Part shown: one piece after another, positions 1 to 8,003 of the stretch
How positions within the stretch are numbered: position 1 is the first letter of the stretch
Layout of the letters: each line of letters begins with the position of its first letter
Source: Desulfobacteraceae bacterium
GTDB lineage: Bacteria; Desulfobacterota; Desulfobacteria; Desulfobacterales; Desulfosarcinaceae
DNA: 49,153 bases
Direction: 5' to 3'
Assembly (NCBI GenBank): GCA_027068085.1
Contig: JAMOUQ010000012.1
Span: 1 to 49,153, forward strand
Notes under the pieces: model-generated
Seen by the model: the letters and a program-made list of their open reading frames with translations, nothing else
Databases searched by the model: none
What the model was told of the DNA's origin: nothing
Made by a program: the position numbers and the translations under genes

Positions 1-200
1 ATAAACAATACCTATCACTTGTCGATCTTGTGCCTTATTCCCCACACAATTGCAGCTTTCGGTCTTATTGAACTGTTCAGTTAGAATTGCTCAGCGTGAT
101 TTGTTTACTTTGAAAAATAGCATCGGGTGTGTTATTAGGTTAAATTTGATGTGTTTGAGCCGGGCGGGCGTCTGTTTTCCATGCGGGCCGTTTTAAGCCA

Positions 201-277
<77 letters not shown>

Positions 278-339
278 ACATGGGATCGGGCACGGTCACT
301 AACACAGGTCGCCGGTTATGTCCATAAAAAATACCCCGG

Positions 340-359
340 GCGGCACATGAAAGTGCCGC
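340..359 (+). promoter_or_regulatory. Hairpin in the rpoH leader
   Basis: A 7-bp perfect stem (GCGGCAC with GTGCCGC) closes a 6-nt ATGAAA loop about 33 nt upstream of the sigma-factor start codon. No strong Shine-Dalgarno sequence precedes that start. A structured leader would fit the translational thermosensor control known for rpoH in other bacteria, but only the hairpin is seen here; the function is inferred. Confidence 0.35.
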
Positions 360-392
360 TGCAGACGGGAAGGGCATAGAGACAACCTGACG

Positions 393-1340
393 ATGAAAAA
401 ACAAAAGAACAAGGCAATCGCTCCCAAGGAGGTCATAAATACCCTCAATCCACCCGACAAGGCCGGAGACGACAGCAAGTCGCTGGTCAAGTACGACCCT
501 CTCCAGCGTTACCTGGCCGAGATCAGCCGGTACCGACTGCTTACGCGGGAAGAAGAAATAGAGCTCGGGCGCCGGGTGCAGGAAGAAGGTGACATGGAGG
601 CCGCCTACCAGCTGGTGACTTCCAACCTGAGACTGGTGGTAAAGATCGCCCTGGAGTTTCAGCGCCTGTGGATGCAGAACCTGCTGGACCTGATCCAGGA
701 GGGCAATATCGGGCTTATGCAGGCGGTAAAGAAGTTCGATCCTTACAAGAATGTGAAATTTTCCTATTATGCTTCTTTCTGGATAAAAGCATACATCCTG
801 AAGTTCATAATGGATAACTGGAGGCTGGTGAAGATCGGCACCACCCAGGGGCAACGGAAGCTTTTCTTCAAGCTCAAGAAGGAGAAACAGAAGCTTATCG
901 AAGAAGGTTTCGATCCCAAGCCGAAGTTGCTGTCCCAGCGCCTGGGGGTATCGGAGCGGGAAATAATCGACATGGATCAGCGGCTGGACGGATGGGACGT
1001 GTCCCTGGACGCTCCGGTCAAGGACGATTCCGATACCGGGCGGATAGACTTTTTGAAGGAAGACACCGATTCGGCCGAGGACAAGGTGGCCCGCAAGGAG
1101 ATGGAGGTCCTGGTTCACAACAAGGTGGCCGAGTTCAGGAAGCAACTCAATGAACGCGAGCTGGTTATATTCGACAAGCGGATTTTTTCCGATACCCCCG
1201 TTACCCTGCAACAGATCGGTGATCAATACGGCATTTCCAGAGAACGCGTCCGCCAGATCGAGAAAAATGTGGTCAAGAAGATGAGAGAGTTTTTCAAAAG
1301 CCAGATACCGGACTTTGAAACTTACAATCAAAGACGGTGA
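393..1340 (+). CDS. rpoH: RNA polymerase sigma factor RpoH-type (sigma-32)
   Basis: Sigma-70-family factor of 315 residues, the size of heat-shock sigma-32 proteins, directing RNA polymerase to its own promoter class. After a short basic N-terminus come region 1.2 (DPLQRYLAEISRYRLLT), region 2 with the core-binding DLIQEGNIGLMQAVKKFDP segment and the -10 recognition part (KFSYYASFWIKAYILKFI), and a short region 3. Region 4 is near the C-terminus with the helix-turn-helix TLQQIGDQYGISRERVRQIE. The segment after region 2.4 (DNWRLVKIGTTQGQRKLFF) matches the RpoH-box area of sigma-32 rather than RpoD or RpoS. No region 1.1 is present. It starts 115 nt from the divergent tRNA-Arg, with a hairpin in the leader. 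The next gene follows after about 60 nt and may be cotranscribed. The subfamily is confident; whether heat shock is its actual signal cannot be seen. Confidence 0.9.
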   Translation: MKKQKNKAIAPKEVINTLNPPDKAGDDSKSLVKYDPLQRYLAEISRYRLLTREEEIELGRRVQEEGDMEAAYQLVTSNLRLVVKIALEFQRLWMQNLLDLIQEGNIGLMQAVKKFDPYKNVKFSYYASFWIKAYILKFIMDNWRLVKIGTTQGQRKLFFKLKKEKQKLIEEGFDPKPKLLSQRLGVSEREIIDMDQRLDGWDVSLDAPVKDDSDTGRIDFLKEDTDSAEDKVARKEMEVLVHNKVAEFRKQLNERELVIFDKRIFSDTPVTLQQIGDQYGISRERVRQIEKNVVKKMREFFKSQIPDFETYNQRR

Positions 1341-1403
1341 TAGTTTCCGCCGGCCGCCCTGCATCTCCGGCAAGCTCGAAAAGCGTTCAATTTAGGCATA
1401 GTT

Positions 1404-3191
1404 ATGCATATCAGAAAATATCTGTTGGCAGCTGCACTGGCCGCCATCCTCCCGGCCGTGGGTGCGGGATGTTCCGGCCAGCGCGGACCGGCTGCGGTCC
1501 ACAGCCCGCAAGATCCTGCCCTTGCCGAAAGCGGGCCGAAGGCCGGTTCCGGCCGCAGGGAAACTGCTCCCCGGGATGCTGCTTATTATTTCATGGCGGC
1601 CCAGAAAGAACTGAATGCCGGCAATACCGGGCAGGCCGCCGAACTGCTGAAACTGGCCATAGCCGCCGACCCGTCGGCGGCCGAGCTGAAAGTGGAGCTG
1701 GCGGCCATTTACCTGCGCCGGAAACAGATCGATGCGGCCCTGCGGCTTGTGGAAAAAGCCGTGGAAGACGACCCGTCATACCTGCCGGCGCTGCGGCTGA
1801 AAGCCGGCCTGCTCTATCGCCGGGGTCAGATTGAAGAGGCGGCTGCTGTCTACGAGCATGCCCTGGAGTTGGAGCCGCGCCAGCAGGGAGTGTACATAAT
1901 ATTGGGCCGGTTGTACCTTGATCGCGGACGGTGGGATGATGCTGCCAGGGTTTTTGCGAAGATGGTGAAGGTTTTTCCACGGGATTACACCGGCTATTAT
2001 TATCTTGCCCGGGCCAGGGAAGGTGCCGGTCGGCTGGATGAAGCCGAGAACTTGTACAAAAAAACCCTGGAGCTGGCCCCCTCGCTAAAAGAGCCGCGCT
2101 GGCATCTGATCGACATCTACGAGCGCCGGGGGCTTTTCCGGAAAGCGGCTGACATGTGCCGCCAAATTATTGGCCGCGATCCGCTCAGTTACAGGGCGTC
2201 CCTGGCCCTGGCGCTCAATCTGCGCCGTCTGGGCAACAGCGGCAATGGCCTGAAGATTCTCAGCAGCCTGGGCCGATCTGCAGAGCAGGCCCCGGAGCTG
2301 CTCCAGGCACTTGTAAAGCACTACATAGACAAGGGGAAATATGAAGAGGCCGCATGGCTGCTAAAGGGAATGCTGCGGGGCGATCCTAAAAGTTCATCCC
2401 TTCATTACCTCGCTGCGGTTACATACGATGCCCTGCAAAAGCCTTTGGCCGCTCTCAAGCATTTCAGGCAGGTCGAGCCCGGCAGTGATTTTTACGACAG
2501 TGCCGTTGTCCAGATCGCATCCATATATCAGCAGCTTGACCGCATCGATGAAGGTATCGCGTACCTGGAAACGGTTATTGCCTCCCGTGCTCCCAAAGGT
2601 GATTATTTTCTCTATCTGGCAGGCTTTTACGAGCAGAAAAAGATGTACCGCAAGGCCCTGGAAAAGATTGAGCAGGGTCTGGCCATCGATGGTTCCAACC
2701 CGCGCCTTTATTTCAGGATGGGTGTGATCTACGACAAGATGGGCCGCAAGCAGGATTCTATCGCCGCCATGCGCCGGGTGCTGGAGCTAAAACCGGAAGA
2801 CGCAAGCGCGCTGAACTACCTGGGATATACGTTCGCCGACATGGGTACCAACCTGGCCGAGGCCGAAAAGCTGATCCGCAAGGCTCTGAAGCTGAAGCCC
2901 GATGACGGCTATATCACCGACAGCCTGGCGTGGGTTTTCTATAAACAGGGCAGATACGAAGATGCCCTGGAATGGATGCGCAAGGCAGTCAGGTTGGTGC
3001 CCGACGATCCGTTTATAATGGAGCATCTGGGAGATGTCTTGCTCAAACTCCACCGGAAGGGTAAAGCCCTGGAGGCGTTTTTGAAGGCCCGCAAGCTGCG
3101 CAGGGGCAAGCCTTCCCGGGAGCTTGAGGAAAAGATCGGCAGGCTCCGGAACAGCCATGGGAAACCGCCGGGAAATGACGACCCCCGATAA
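1404..3191 (+). CDS. TPR-repeat outer lipoprotein
   Basis: A 595-residue protein made almost entirely of tetratricopeptide repeats. The N-terminus is a lipoprotein signal peptide: basic MHIRKY, a hydrophobic alanine/leucine core and a lipobox ending in VGAGC, so it is predicted to be lipid-anchored outside the inner membrane. From about residue 60 to 580 successive 34-residue repeats show the TPR signature (for example AAAVYEHALELEPRQQGVY, AENLYKKTLELAPS, ALEKIEQGLAIDGSNPRLYF). Such proteins act as scaffolds in envelope or secretion complexes; no partner can be named. The stop overlaps the start of the next lipoprotein gene by 17 nt, so the two are probably translationally coupled and may work together at the outer membrane. 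Confidence 0.88.
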   Translation: MHIRKYLLAAALAAILPAVGAGCSGQRGPAAVHSPQDPALAESGPKAGSGRRETAPRDAAYYFMAAQKELNAGNTGQAAELLKLAIAADPSAAELKVELAAIYLRRKQIDAALRLVEKAVEDDPSYLPALRLKAGLLYRRGQIEEAAAVYEHALELEPRQQGVYIILGRLYLDRGRWDDAARVFAKMVKVFPRDYTGYYYLARAREGAGRLDEAENLYKKTLELAPSLKEPRWHLIDIYERRGLFRKAADMCRQIIGRDPLSYRASLALALNLRRLGNSGNGLKILSSLGRSAEQAPELLQALVKHYIDKGKYEEAAWLLKGMLRGDPKSSSLHYLAAVTYDALQKPLAALKHFRQVEPGSDFYDSAVVQIASIYQQLDRIDEGIAYLETVIASRAPKGDYFLYLAGFYEQKKMYRKALEKIEQGLAIDGSNPRLYFRMGVIYDKMGRKQDSIAAMRRVLELKPEDASALNYLGYTFADMGTNLAEAEKLIRKALKLKPDDGYITDSLAWVFYKQGRYEDALEWMRKAVRLVPDDPFIMEHLGDVLLKLHRKGKALEAFLKARKLRRGKPSRELEEKIGRLRNSHGKPPGNDDPR

Positions 3192-3981
3192 AACCCACTG
3201 CCGGTGTCGTGTCATCGGGATTCTTGGGAAATCCGACGCGATCCGGTTCCGACTCTTGATCTGTATCGCGGCTGTCATGCTGACCTCCGGGTGCGCCGGA
3301 TGGTTCAGGCCGCCGTCCCGGGACCAGGATGCGAGCTCTTTGCTGGCCATGATGGCCAATCAAGGGGCTGCGACCAGATACCTGAAGGCGGTCGGCAGCC
3401 TGCTGGTGGAGCGGCAGGGCCAGAGCCGGAAGGTCAGGGTGGCGGTTGCCCTGGGCAGGCCTGACAGGCTCAGGGTGGAGCTGCTTTCTTTCATCGGCCA
3501 GCCACTGGCCCGGATCGCCGCCAGAGGCGACCGGCTCTGTTATCAGGAACCGGGCCGGCGGCAGGGAGTAAAGACCATTGGCCGGGGCGGGCTGAAACGA
3601 TTGCTGGGGATAGATCTGTCGGTGGAAGATCTTGTGTCCGTTCTTTGCGGCGGTTTGCCGGAGCCGGAACTTGTAAAGGAAACTTTTGCCCAGTGGGGGC
3701 CTGAACCCGGGGCCGTGCTGCTGAAGAGCCGGTGGCATCGCCTCCGGGCCAAGGTGTTTCTGAGTCCGAATCCGTGGCAGCCGCTGGCCTATGAACGATA
3801 CACGCCGGAGGGAGGGCTTTGCTACAGGGTGAGCTGGCTGCAGTGGAAAAGCTTCAATGACCGCAGGCTGCCCTGTGCCTGGCGTTTTGAAAACGGCCGG
3901 GGAGACCGGGTCCTTTTGAGGTTCAGGCGGATCTACCTGCCCGCAAGTTTACCTGAATCGATGTTCAACCTGATTCCTTAG
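3175..3981 (+). CDS. LolB/DUF4292-like lipoprotein
   Basis: A 268-residue predicted lipoprotein. About 30 residues after the start is a hydrophobic stretch (RLLICIAAVMLTSGC) ending in a lipobox, an unusually long n-region that suggests the true start could lie further in. The remainder is beta-rich, with the pattern of the outer-membrane-lipoprotein carrier fold: a segment like YLKAVGSLLVERQGQSRKVRV near the start of the mature part, then RPDRLRVELLSFIGQPLARIA and a C-terminal LLRFRRIYLP strand. This resembles DUF4292 and LolB proteins, which bind lipoprotein acyl chains or other lipids. The ATG at 3175 was chosen because it overlaps the upstream TPR gene by only 17 nt. The family call is moderate; the substrate is unknown. 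Confidence 0.62.
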   Translation: MTTPDKTHCRCRVIGILGKSDAIRFRLLICIAAVMLTSGCAGWFRPPSRDQDASSLLAMMANQGAATRYLKAVGSLLVERQGQSRKVRVAVALGRPDRLRVELLSFIGQPLARIAARGDRLCYQEPGRRQGVKTIGRGGLKRLLGIDLSVEDLVSVLCGGLPEPELVKETFAQWGPEPGAVLLKSRWHRLRAKVFLSPNPWQPLAYERYTPEGGLCYRVSWLQWKSFNDRRLPCAWRFENGRGDRVLLRFRRIYLPASLPESMFNLIP

Positions 3982-4042
3982 AAAAAGTCCCTTGCGGGAT
4001 ATCAGGACAGTGCGGTCATGAGTTGGGACGACAGGTGGCGCA

Positions 4043-4555
4043 ATGGATCCAGGGCAGGCCAGGATTAAGCCGGCAGTACCTGTTTGCGGCAAAAACCTTC
4101 CAGGCTTTGTCGCCGATGTCACCCTCGGCAGGCTGGTCAAATGGTTGCGGCTGGCAGGGCTGGATACTGTCGTCGAATCAGGCCTGCCCGACCCCGACAA
4201 ACTGGCCGGGCATTTGAGCCGGGGCCGGATCGGGTTGACCAGGTCTTTCAGGGTGGCCCGCGGGCTTGCCCCCGGCAGGGTGATTCTCATAAACGATGAC
4301 CACGTGGCCGGCCAGTTCCGGCAGGTCATGGAGCAGGCCGGACTGGGGCCGGGCGATCTGGCACCGTTTTCACGCTGCTGTCTTTGCAACGGCCTGCTGG
4401 AACGGGTCGAAAGAGATCTGCTAAGGGGGCTGGTGCCGGATTATGTCTGGCAGACCGCGGAAAGTTTCAGGCGCTGCCGGTTGTGCCGGCGGATCTACTG
4501 GCCCGGATCCCATCTGCGGCATGCCCGGCAGACCCTTGCCGACTGGCTGTCTTGA
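4043..4555 (+). CDS. Mut7-C RNase domain protein
   Basis: A 170-residue protein of the Mut7-C family, a PIN-like RNase fold carrying a C-terminal zinc ribbon. The N-terminal part has the family pattern FVADVTLGRLVKWLRLAG around residues 25-42, where the aspartate is a predicted metal ligand, then GRIGLTRS and the acidic INDDHVAGQ segment. The zinc ribbon is formed by CCLCNG at about residue 113 and CRLCRRIYWPGSH near residue 150. The activity, RNA cleavage, is predicted for the family and seldom tested in bacteria. It sits 60 nt after the lipoprotein gene and 42 nt before the ATP-grasp gene, in the same direction. Confidence 0.78.
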   Translation: MDPGQARIKPAVPVCGKNLPGFVADVTLGRLVKWLRLAGLDTVVESGLPDPDKLAGHLSRGRIGLTRSFRVARGLAPGRVILINDDHVAGQFRQVMEQAGLGPGDLAPFSRCCLCNGLLERVERDLLRGLVPDYVWQTAESFRRCRLCRRIYWPGSHLRHARQTLADWLS

Positions 4556-4597
4556 AAAGCGGCAGGTGCCGGGGCGGTTGCCGGAAATGAAAACCTC

Positions 4598-5386
4598 ATG
4601 ACTCTGAAGTCATCCAAAGTAGTGGCCCTGGAGGCCCGTCTGGCAAAATGCTCCAACGTGATCACGCTGGGGGTCAGGCCAAACTGGAACGATTACCCTG
4701 CGGACCAGCGTCGAATGATAATGGAGGCCGGCAGGATATACTATCCTTCCAGGTTCTATGCCGGGCTTTTCCATACCCTGGGCCTTAAAATCTTCCCCAG
4801 TGTTGACAACTACCGTTATGCCCAGGACAAGATAGCCCAGACGGCCCTGTTCCAGCTGGCCGGAATCGATCATCCCTTCACCCGCGTTTTCTACGGCAAG
4901 CGCCAGCAGGAGTCGATCCCGGATCATTTCGAACTGCCCCTGGTGGCAAAGGTGGCGCGCGGGTCGGCCATGGGCCGGGGGGTGTTTCTGATCCGCAATT
5001 TGCGCCAGTTGCGCCGCTATTGCAAGGGGCGGCATGTGGCTTACATTCAGGAATATCTGCCGGTGGACAGGGACTTGCGGGTGGTGATAATCGGGCGCAG
5101 GGTCGTGCTGGCCTACTGGAGGATAGCGGCCCCGGGAGAGTTCAGGAGCAATGTCGCCCGGGGAGCACGGATCAGCTTTGACGATGTTCCGGCCCGGGCC
5201 CTGGAGCTGGCCCTCGAGGTGGCAGGGACCTGCCGCTGGAACGATGTCGGTATAGATCTGTGTTGTTACAGAGACAGATTCTATGTGCTCGAGGCCAACA
5301 TGAAGTATGGCCGTCAGGGATTCATTCAGGCCGGGCTGGATTACCATGAGCTGATGGAGGAGTTGATTCGGGATGGAACCATTTGA
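4598..5386 (+). CDS. ATP-grasp (RimK-like) ligase
   Basis: A 262-residue ATP-grasp protein that would join a carboxylate to an amine or thiol with ATP. The central lid and ATP-binding region shows LVAKVARGSAMGRGVFLI (the glycine-rich loop), then YIQEYLPVDRDLRVVIIG as in the RimK/glutathione-synthase group. The metal-binding end is GIDLCCYRDRFYVLEANMKYG. The segment before residue 95 is short and carries no recognised specificity domain. The stop overlaps the start of the dGTPase-like gene by 14 nt, so they are translationally coupled. RimK-like members modify ribosomal protein S6, make cofactors or make small peptides; nothing here selects among these. Confidence 0.75.
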   Translation: MTLKSSKVVALEARLAKCSNVITLGVRPNWNDYPADQRRMIMEAGRIYYPSRFYAGLFHTLGLKIFPSVDNYRYAQDKIAQTALFQLAGIDHPFTRVFYGKRQQESIPDHFELPLVAKVARGSAMGRGVFLIRNLRQLRRYCKGRHVAYIQEYLPVDRDLRVVIIGRRVVLAYWRIAAPGEFRSNVARGARISFDDVPARALELALEVAGTCRWNDVGIDLCCYRDRFYVLEANMKYGRQGFIQAGLDYHELMEELIRDGTI

Positions 5387-6548
5387 ACAGGTCAGTGTGC
5401 CTGAACTGGAAAGACTGCGACAGGCACTTGAAAAGCGTGAAGAATACATCCTGGCGGCCAATGCCACCCTGAGCAGCACCGCCCTTAGAAAGAAAATGGG
5501 ACGTGCCGAGCACGGGTACCGGCAGGCCTTTTCCCTGGACGTGGACCGCATCCTCCACTCCATGGCCTACACCCGGTATATCGACAAGACCCAGGTATTT
5601 GCCCTCATCCGCAACGACCATATTACCCACCGGGTCCTGCACGTGCAGCTGGTGTCCAAGATTGCCAGGACCATCGGCAGGTTTCTGCGGCTCAACGAGG
5701 ATCTGATCGAAGCCATTGCCCTGGGCCACGATATCGGCCACACTCCTTTCGGGCACGACGGGGAAAAATGCCTTTCGCGTCTTTGCCTGCGGGCCGGAAT
5801 CGGTCATTTCCTGCACAATATCCAGAGCATCCAGTTTCTGGACAGGGTTGAAAGAAAGGGGCGGGGCTGGAACCTGTGTCTTCAGACCCTCGACGGTATC
5901 CTTTGCCACGACGGGGAAATCCACAATACAATCCTGGAGCCGGACAGGGACAAGTCTTTCGCGACCCTGGAACGGGAGGTGGCGGAAAAGAAGCAAAACC
6001 CGCAGCTGCAGCTGGTGCCCATGACCATGGAAGGCTGCGTGGTAAGGATGGCGGACACCATCGCCTATATCGGCCGCGATCTGGAAGATGCCATCCGTCT
6101 GGGCATAATCAGGCGGGCCGACATCCCACGCCGGGTGTGCAGGGTCCTGGGCGACACCAACGGAACAATCGTCTATCGCCTGGTAACCGATATAATTCTC
6201 AACAGCCATGGCCGGGACCACCTTGCCTTCAGTCCCGAGGTTTCCGCAGCCCTCCAGGGGCTGAAGAGTTTCAGCATGGAGAGAATTTACCTCAACCCGG
6301 AGATAAAGAGCCATTTGGGACAGATCGAATCATTGTTTGAACTGCTCTTCGAGCAATACCTGAAAGATCTTGAAAAGGATAACCGGAACTCGGCCATTTT
6401 CACCGGCTTTCTGGCAGACATGTCTCAGGACTATATCGAGGCCCACGTCCCGGCCGAAATAGTGCGTGATTTCATCGCCGGGATGACAGACCGCTACTTC
6501 ATAGAACAGTGCCCCGAACAGTTGCGTCCCCGGGCGGTGGCAAGGTAG
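5373..6548 (+). CDS. dgt: dGTP triphosphohydrolase-like HD protein
   Basis: A 391-residue HD-superfamily protein of the dGTPase type, expected to cut dNTPs to nucleoside and triphosphate. The metal site is visible: THRVLHVQLV (first His) and ALGHDIGHTPFGHDGE (the HD pair plus the extra family histidines) around residues 90-130, with the distal RMADTIAYIGRDLEDAI aspartate at about residue 225. The N-terminal RILHSMAYTRYIDKTQVF is also typical. It overlaps the ATP-grasp gene by 14 nt and is followed after 8 nt by the UPF0280 gene. dGTPases control dNTP pools and phage susceptibility; the physiological role here is not determinable. Confidence 0.88.
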   Translation: MEPFEQVSVPELERLRQALEKREEYILAANATLSSTALRKKMGRAEHGYRQAFSLDVDRILHSMAYTRYIDKTQVFALIRNDHITHRVLHVQLVSKIARTIGRFLRLNEDLIEAIALGHDIGHTPFGHDGEKCLSRLCLRAGIGHFLHNIQSIQFLDRVERKGRGWNLCLQTLDGILCHDGEIHNTILEPDRDKSFATLEREVAEKKQNPQLQLVPMTMEGCVVRMADTIAYIGRDLEDAIRLGIIRRADIPRRVCRVLGDTNGTIVYRLVTDIILNSHGRDHLAFSPEVSAALQGLKSFSMERIYLNPEIKSHLGQIESLFELLFEQYLKDLEKDNRNSAIFTGFLADMSQDYIEAHVPAEIVRDFIAGMTDRYFIEQCPEQLRPRAVAR

Positions 6549-6556
6549 AGGCTGTT

Positions 6557-7315
6557 ATGGAACCCTCCAGGCCGGGACAACCGGGCAGACACCAGGAGCG
6601 TCATTACCGCAGTCTTTGCAGGGCAAGACACCTGCGCGGATTTACTGTCAGGGTGCAGGAGAGCGATCTGCACATCATGGCGGCCGGAGATCTTTCCGCT
6701 CCGGCCCTGGATGCCCTGGTGGAGTGTCGCGGGCAGCTGGAAACATTCATCGCCGCCAATCCCGGTTTCCTCGAGGCCATGGCTCCCTGGCCCGACGATC
6801 CTCTGGCGCCTCCCGTGGTCCGGGAAATGATCGCCGCCGGCCGGGCCGCCGGCGTGGGGCCCATGGCGGCCGTGGCCGGAGCCGTTGCCGAGCACGTGGG
6901 AAGAAGCCTGAAGGCCCGCACGCCGGAAGTGATCGTCGAAAACGGAGGTGATCTGTTCATCGATGCAAAGGAAACCGTAACCGTAGGTGTCTGGGCCGGA
7001 GATTCCCCCCTGAGCATGAAGATCGGGCTGAAGGTGGAAGCGGCAGAAGGGGGGCTTGGGGTTTGCACGTCTTCCGGTACCATCGGCCACTCGCGGAGTT
7101 TGGGACAGGCAGATGCCGCCTGCGTGGTTGCCCGTTCCTGCGCTCTTGCCGATGCGGCCGCAACGGCCATCGGCAATCTCGTTGGGTCAAGAAAAGACAT
7201 CGATGCCGCCATCGACTTTGGCAGGCGCATCGAGGGCGTCGGGGGGATCCTGGTAATAGCCGGGAAATACATGGGGGCCTGGGGCGACATCGCCCTGGTT
7301 CCCCTGGGGGCCTGA
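6557..7315 (+). CDS. UPF0280 family protein
   Basis: A 252-residue member of UPF0280, a family distantly similar in fold to the flavin transferase ApbE and common in methanogens and sulfate reducers. The diagnostic segments are VGPMAAVAGAVAEHVG and VIVENGGDLFI in the middle, LGVCTSSGTIGHSRSLGQAD, and the C-terminal GVGGILVIAGKYMGAWG. The biochemical role is not established. The ATG at 6557 is preferred over upstream alternatives because it lies 8 nt after the dgt stop; the preceding in-frame residues look like out-of-frame readthrough of dgt. It is the last gene of the run starting at 3175 or earlier, followed by a 147-nt gap. Confidence 0.85.
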   Translation: MEPSRPGQPGRHQERHYRSLCRARHLRGFTVRVQESDLHIMAAGDLSAPALDALVECRGQLETFIAANPGFLEAMAPWPDDPLAPPVVREMIAAGRAAGVGPMAAVAGAVAEHVGRSLKARTPEVIVENGGDLFIDAKETVTVGVWAGDSPLSMKIGLKVEAAEGGLGVCTSSGTIGHSRSLGQADAACVVARSCALADAAATAIGNLVGSRKDIDAAIDFGRRIEGVGGILVIAGKYMGAWGDIALVPLGA

Positions 7316-7462
7316 CATTTCCGCAGGATCGGTTCCTGCCAAGACGGCACCGGCCCGGTCGCAGCCGGGTGTTGCCAAAAAAAGGTTGAGTTTTGGGGCC
7401 GCCGATAGTAGGTATTATGACGGCCGCTGGATGTAACTACTCTGCATGCCGGGAGATACGGG

Positions 7463-7879
7463 ATGAAAAAAGCCAAAATTTTTTTCTGGTTGATCGTATT
7501 CGGCTTCATCGCCCTGATCATATATCAGAACAGATCTTTTTTCCTTGCCACCCAGAGCCTGGGGATAAACCTGTTTTTCAAGGCTTATCGGACTCCTGAG
7601 ATACCGAATGCGGTTTTGTTCGTGGCATTTTTTCTGATCGGTGTTTTCCTGACCTACATTTTTTGTCTTTTCGATAAATTCAAGGCCAATAAGACCATCA
7701 AGCAACTACGCCAGTCGTTGGACTCCTGCCAGAAAACCATGGAGACGCTGAAAAACGATCTTGAGAGCATAAAGAATCAGCGTCAGGCCGGGCCGCCGGA
7801 GCAAAATGATGCTTCTGACGAGTCGCCGCCCACCGATGACAATGCCGAAAATGAGCAGTCCCCGCCTTCTGCTTCCTGA
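7463..7879 (+). CDS. LapA/DUF1049-like membrane protein
   Basis: A 138-residue inner-membrane protein with two transmembrane helices: FFWLIVFGFIALIIYQN at the N-terminus and VLFVAFFLIGVFLTYIF at about residues 55-71. A cytoplasmic coiled coil follows (LRQSLDSCQKTMETLKNDLE) and then an acidic, low-complexity tail. This is the layout of the LapA (DUF1049) family, which in E. coli works with LapB in lipopolysaccharide assembly. A Shine-Dalgarno sequence (GGGAG) lies 7 nt before the ATG. No LapB-like TPR gene is adjacent; the TPR lipoprotein at 1404 is a different type. Confidence 0.72.
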   Translation: MKKAKIFFWLIVFGFIALIIYQNRSFFLATQSLGINLFFKAYRTPEIPNAVLFVAFFLIGVFLTYIFCLFDKFKANKTIKQLRQSLDSCQKTMETLKNDLESIKNQRQAGPPEQNDASDESPPTDDNAENEQSPPSAS

Positions 7880-7910
7880 TTCAGATGCAAGGGGGGTCAA
7901 GCCGTGGGGT

Positions 7911-7940
7911 TCCGGGCAGGATATCCCGCCTTTGCCCGGA
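7911..7940 (+). repeat. Inverted repeat between lapA-like gene and mutS
   Basis: An 8-bp perfect inverted repeat (TCCGGGCA with TGCCCGGA) with a 14-nt loop, 31 nt after the lapA-like stop. It lacks a T-run, so it is not a good intrinsic terminator. It may stabilise the 3' end of the upstream message. Confidence 0.4.
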
Positions 7941-8003
7941 TTGCAACACAGGCGGCGGCCGGCTGATGGAATCCGTTTTCGTTGTTTGCGCTGCGATTGA
8001 TGC

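Noticed and set aside
7340-7390. Hairpin CCCGG/CCGGG followed by an A-run after the UPF0280 gene
   Set aside because: The homopolymer is A on the plus strand and lies on the wrong side for minus-strand termination.
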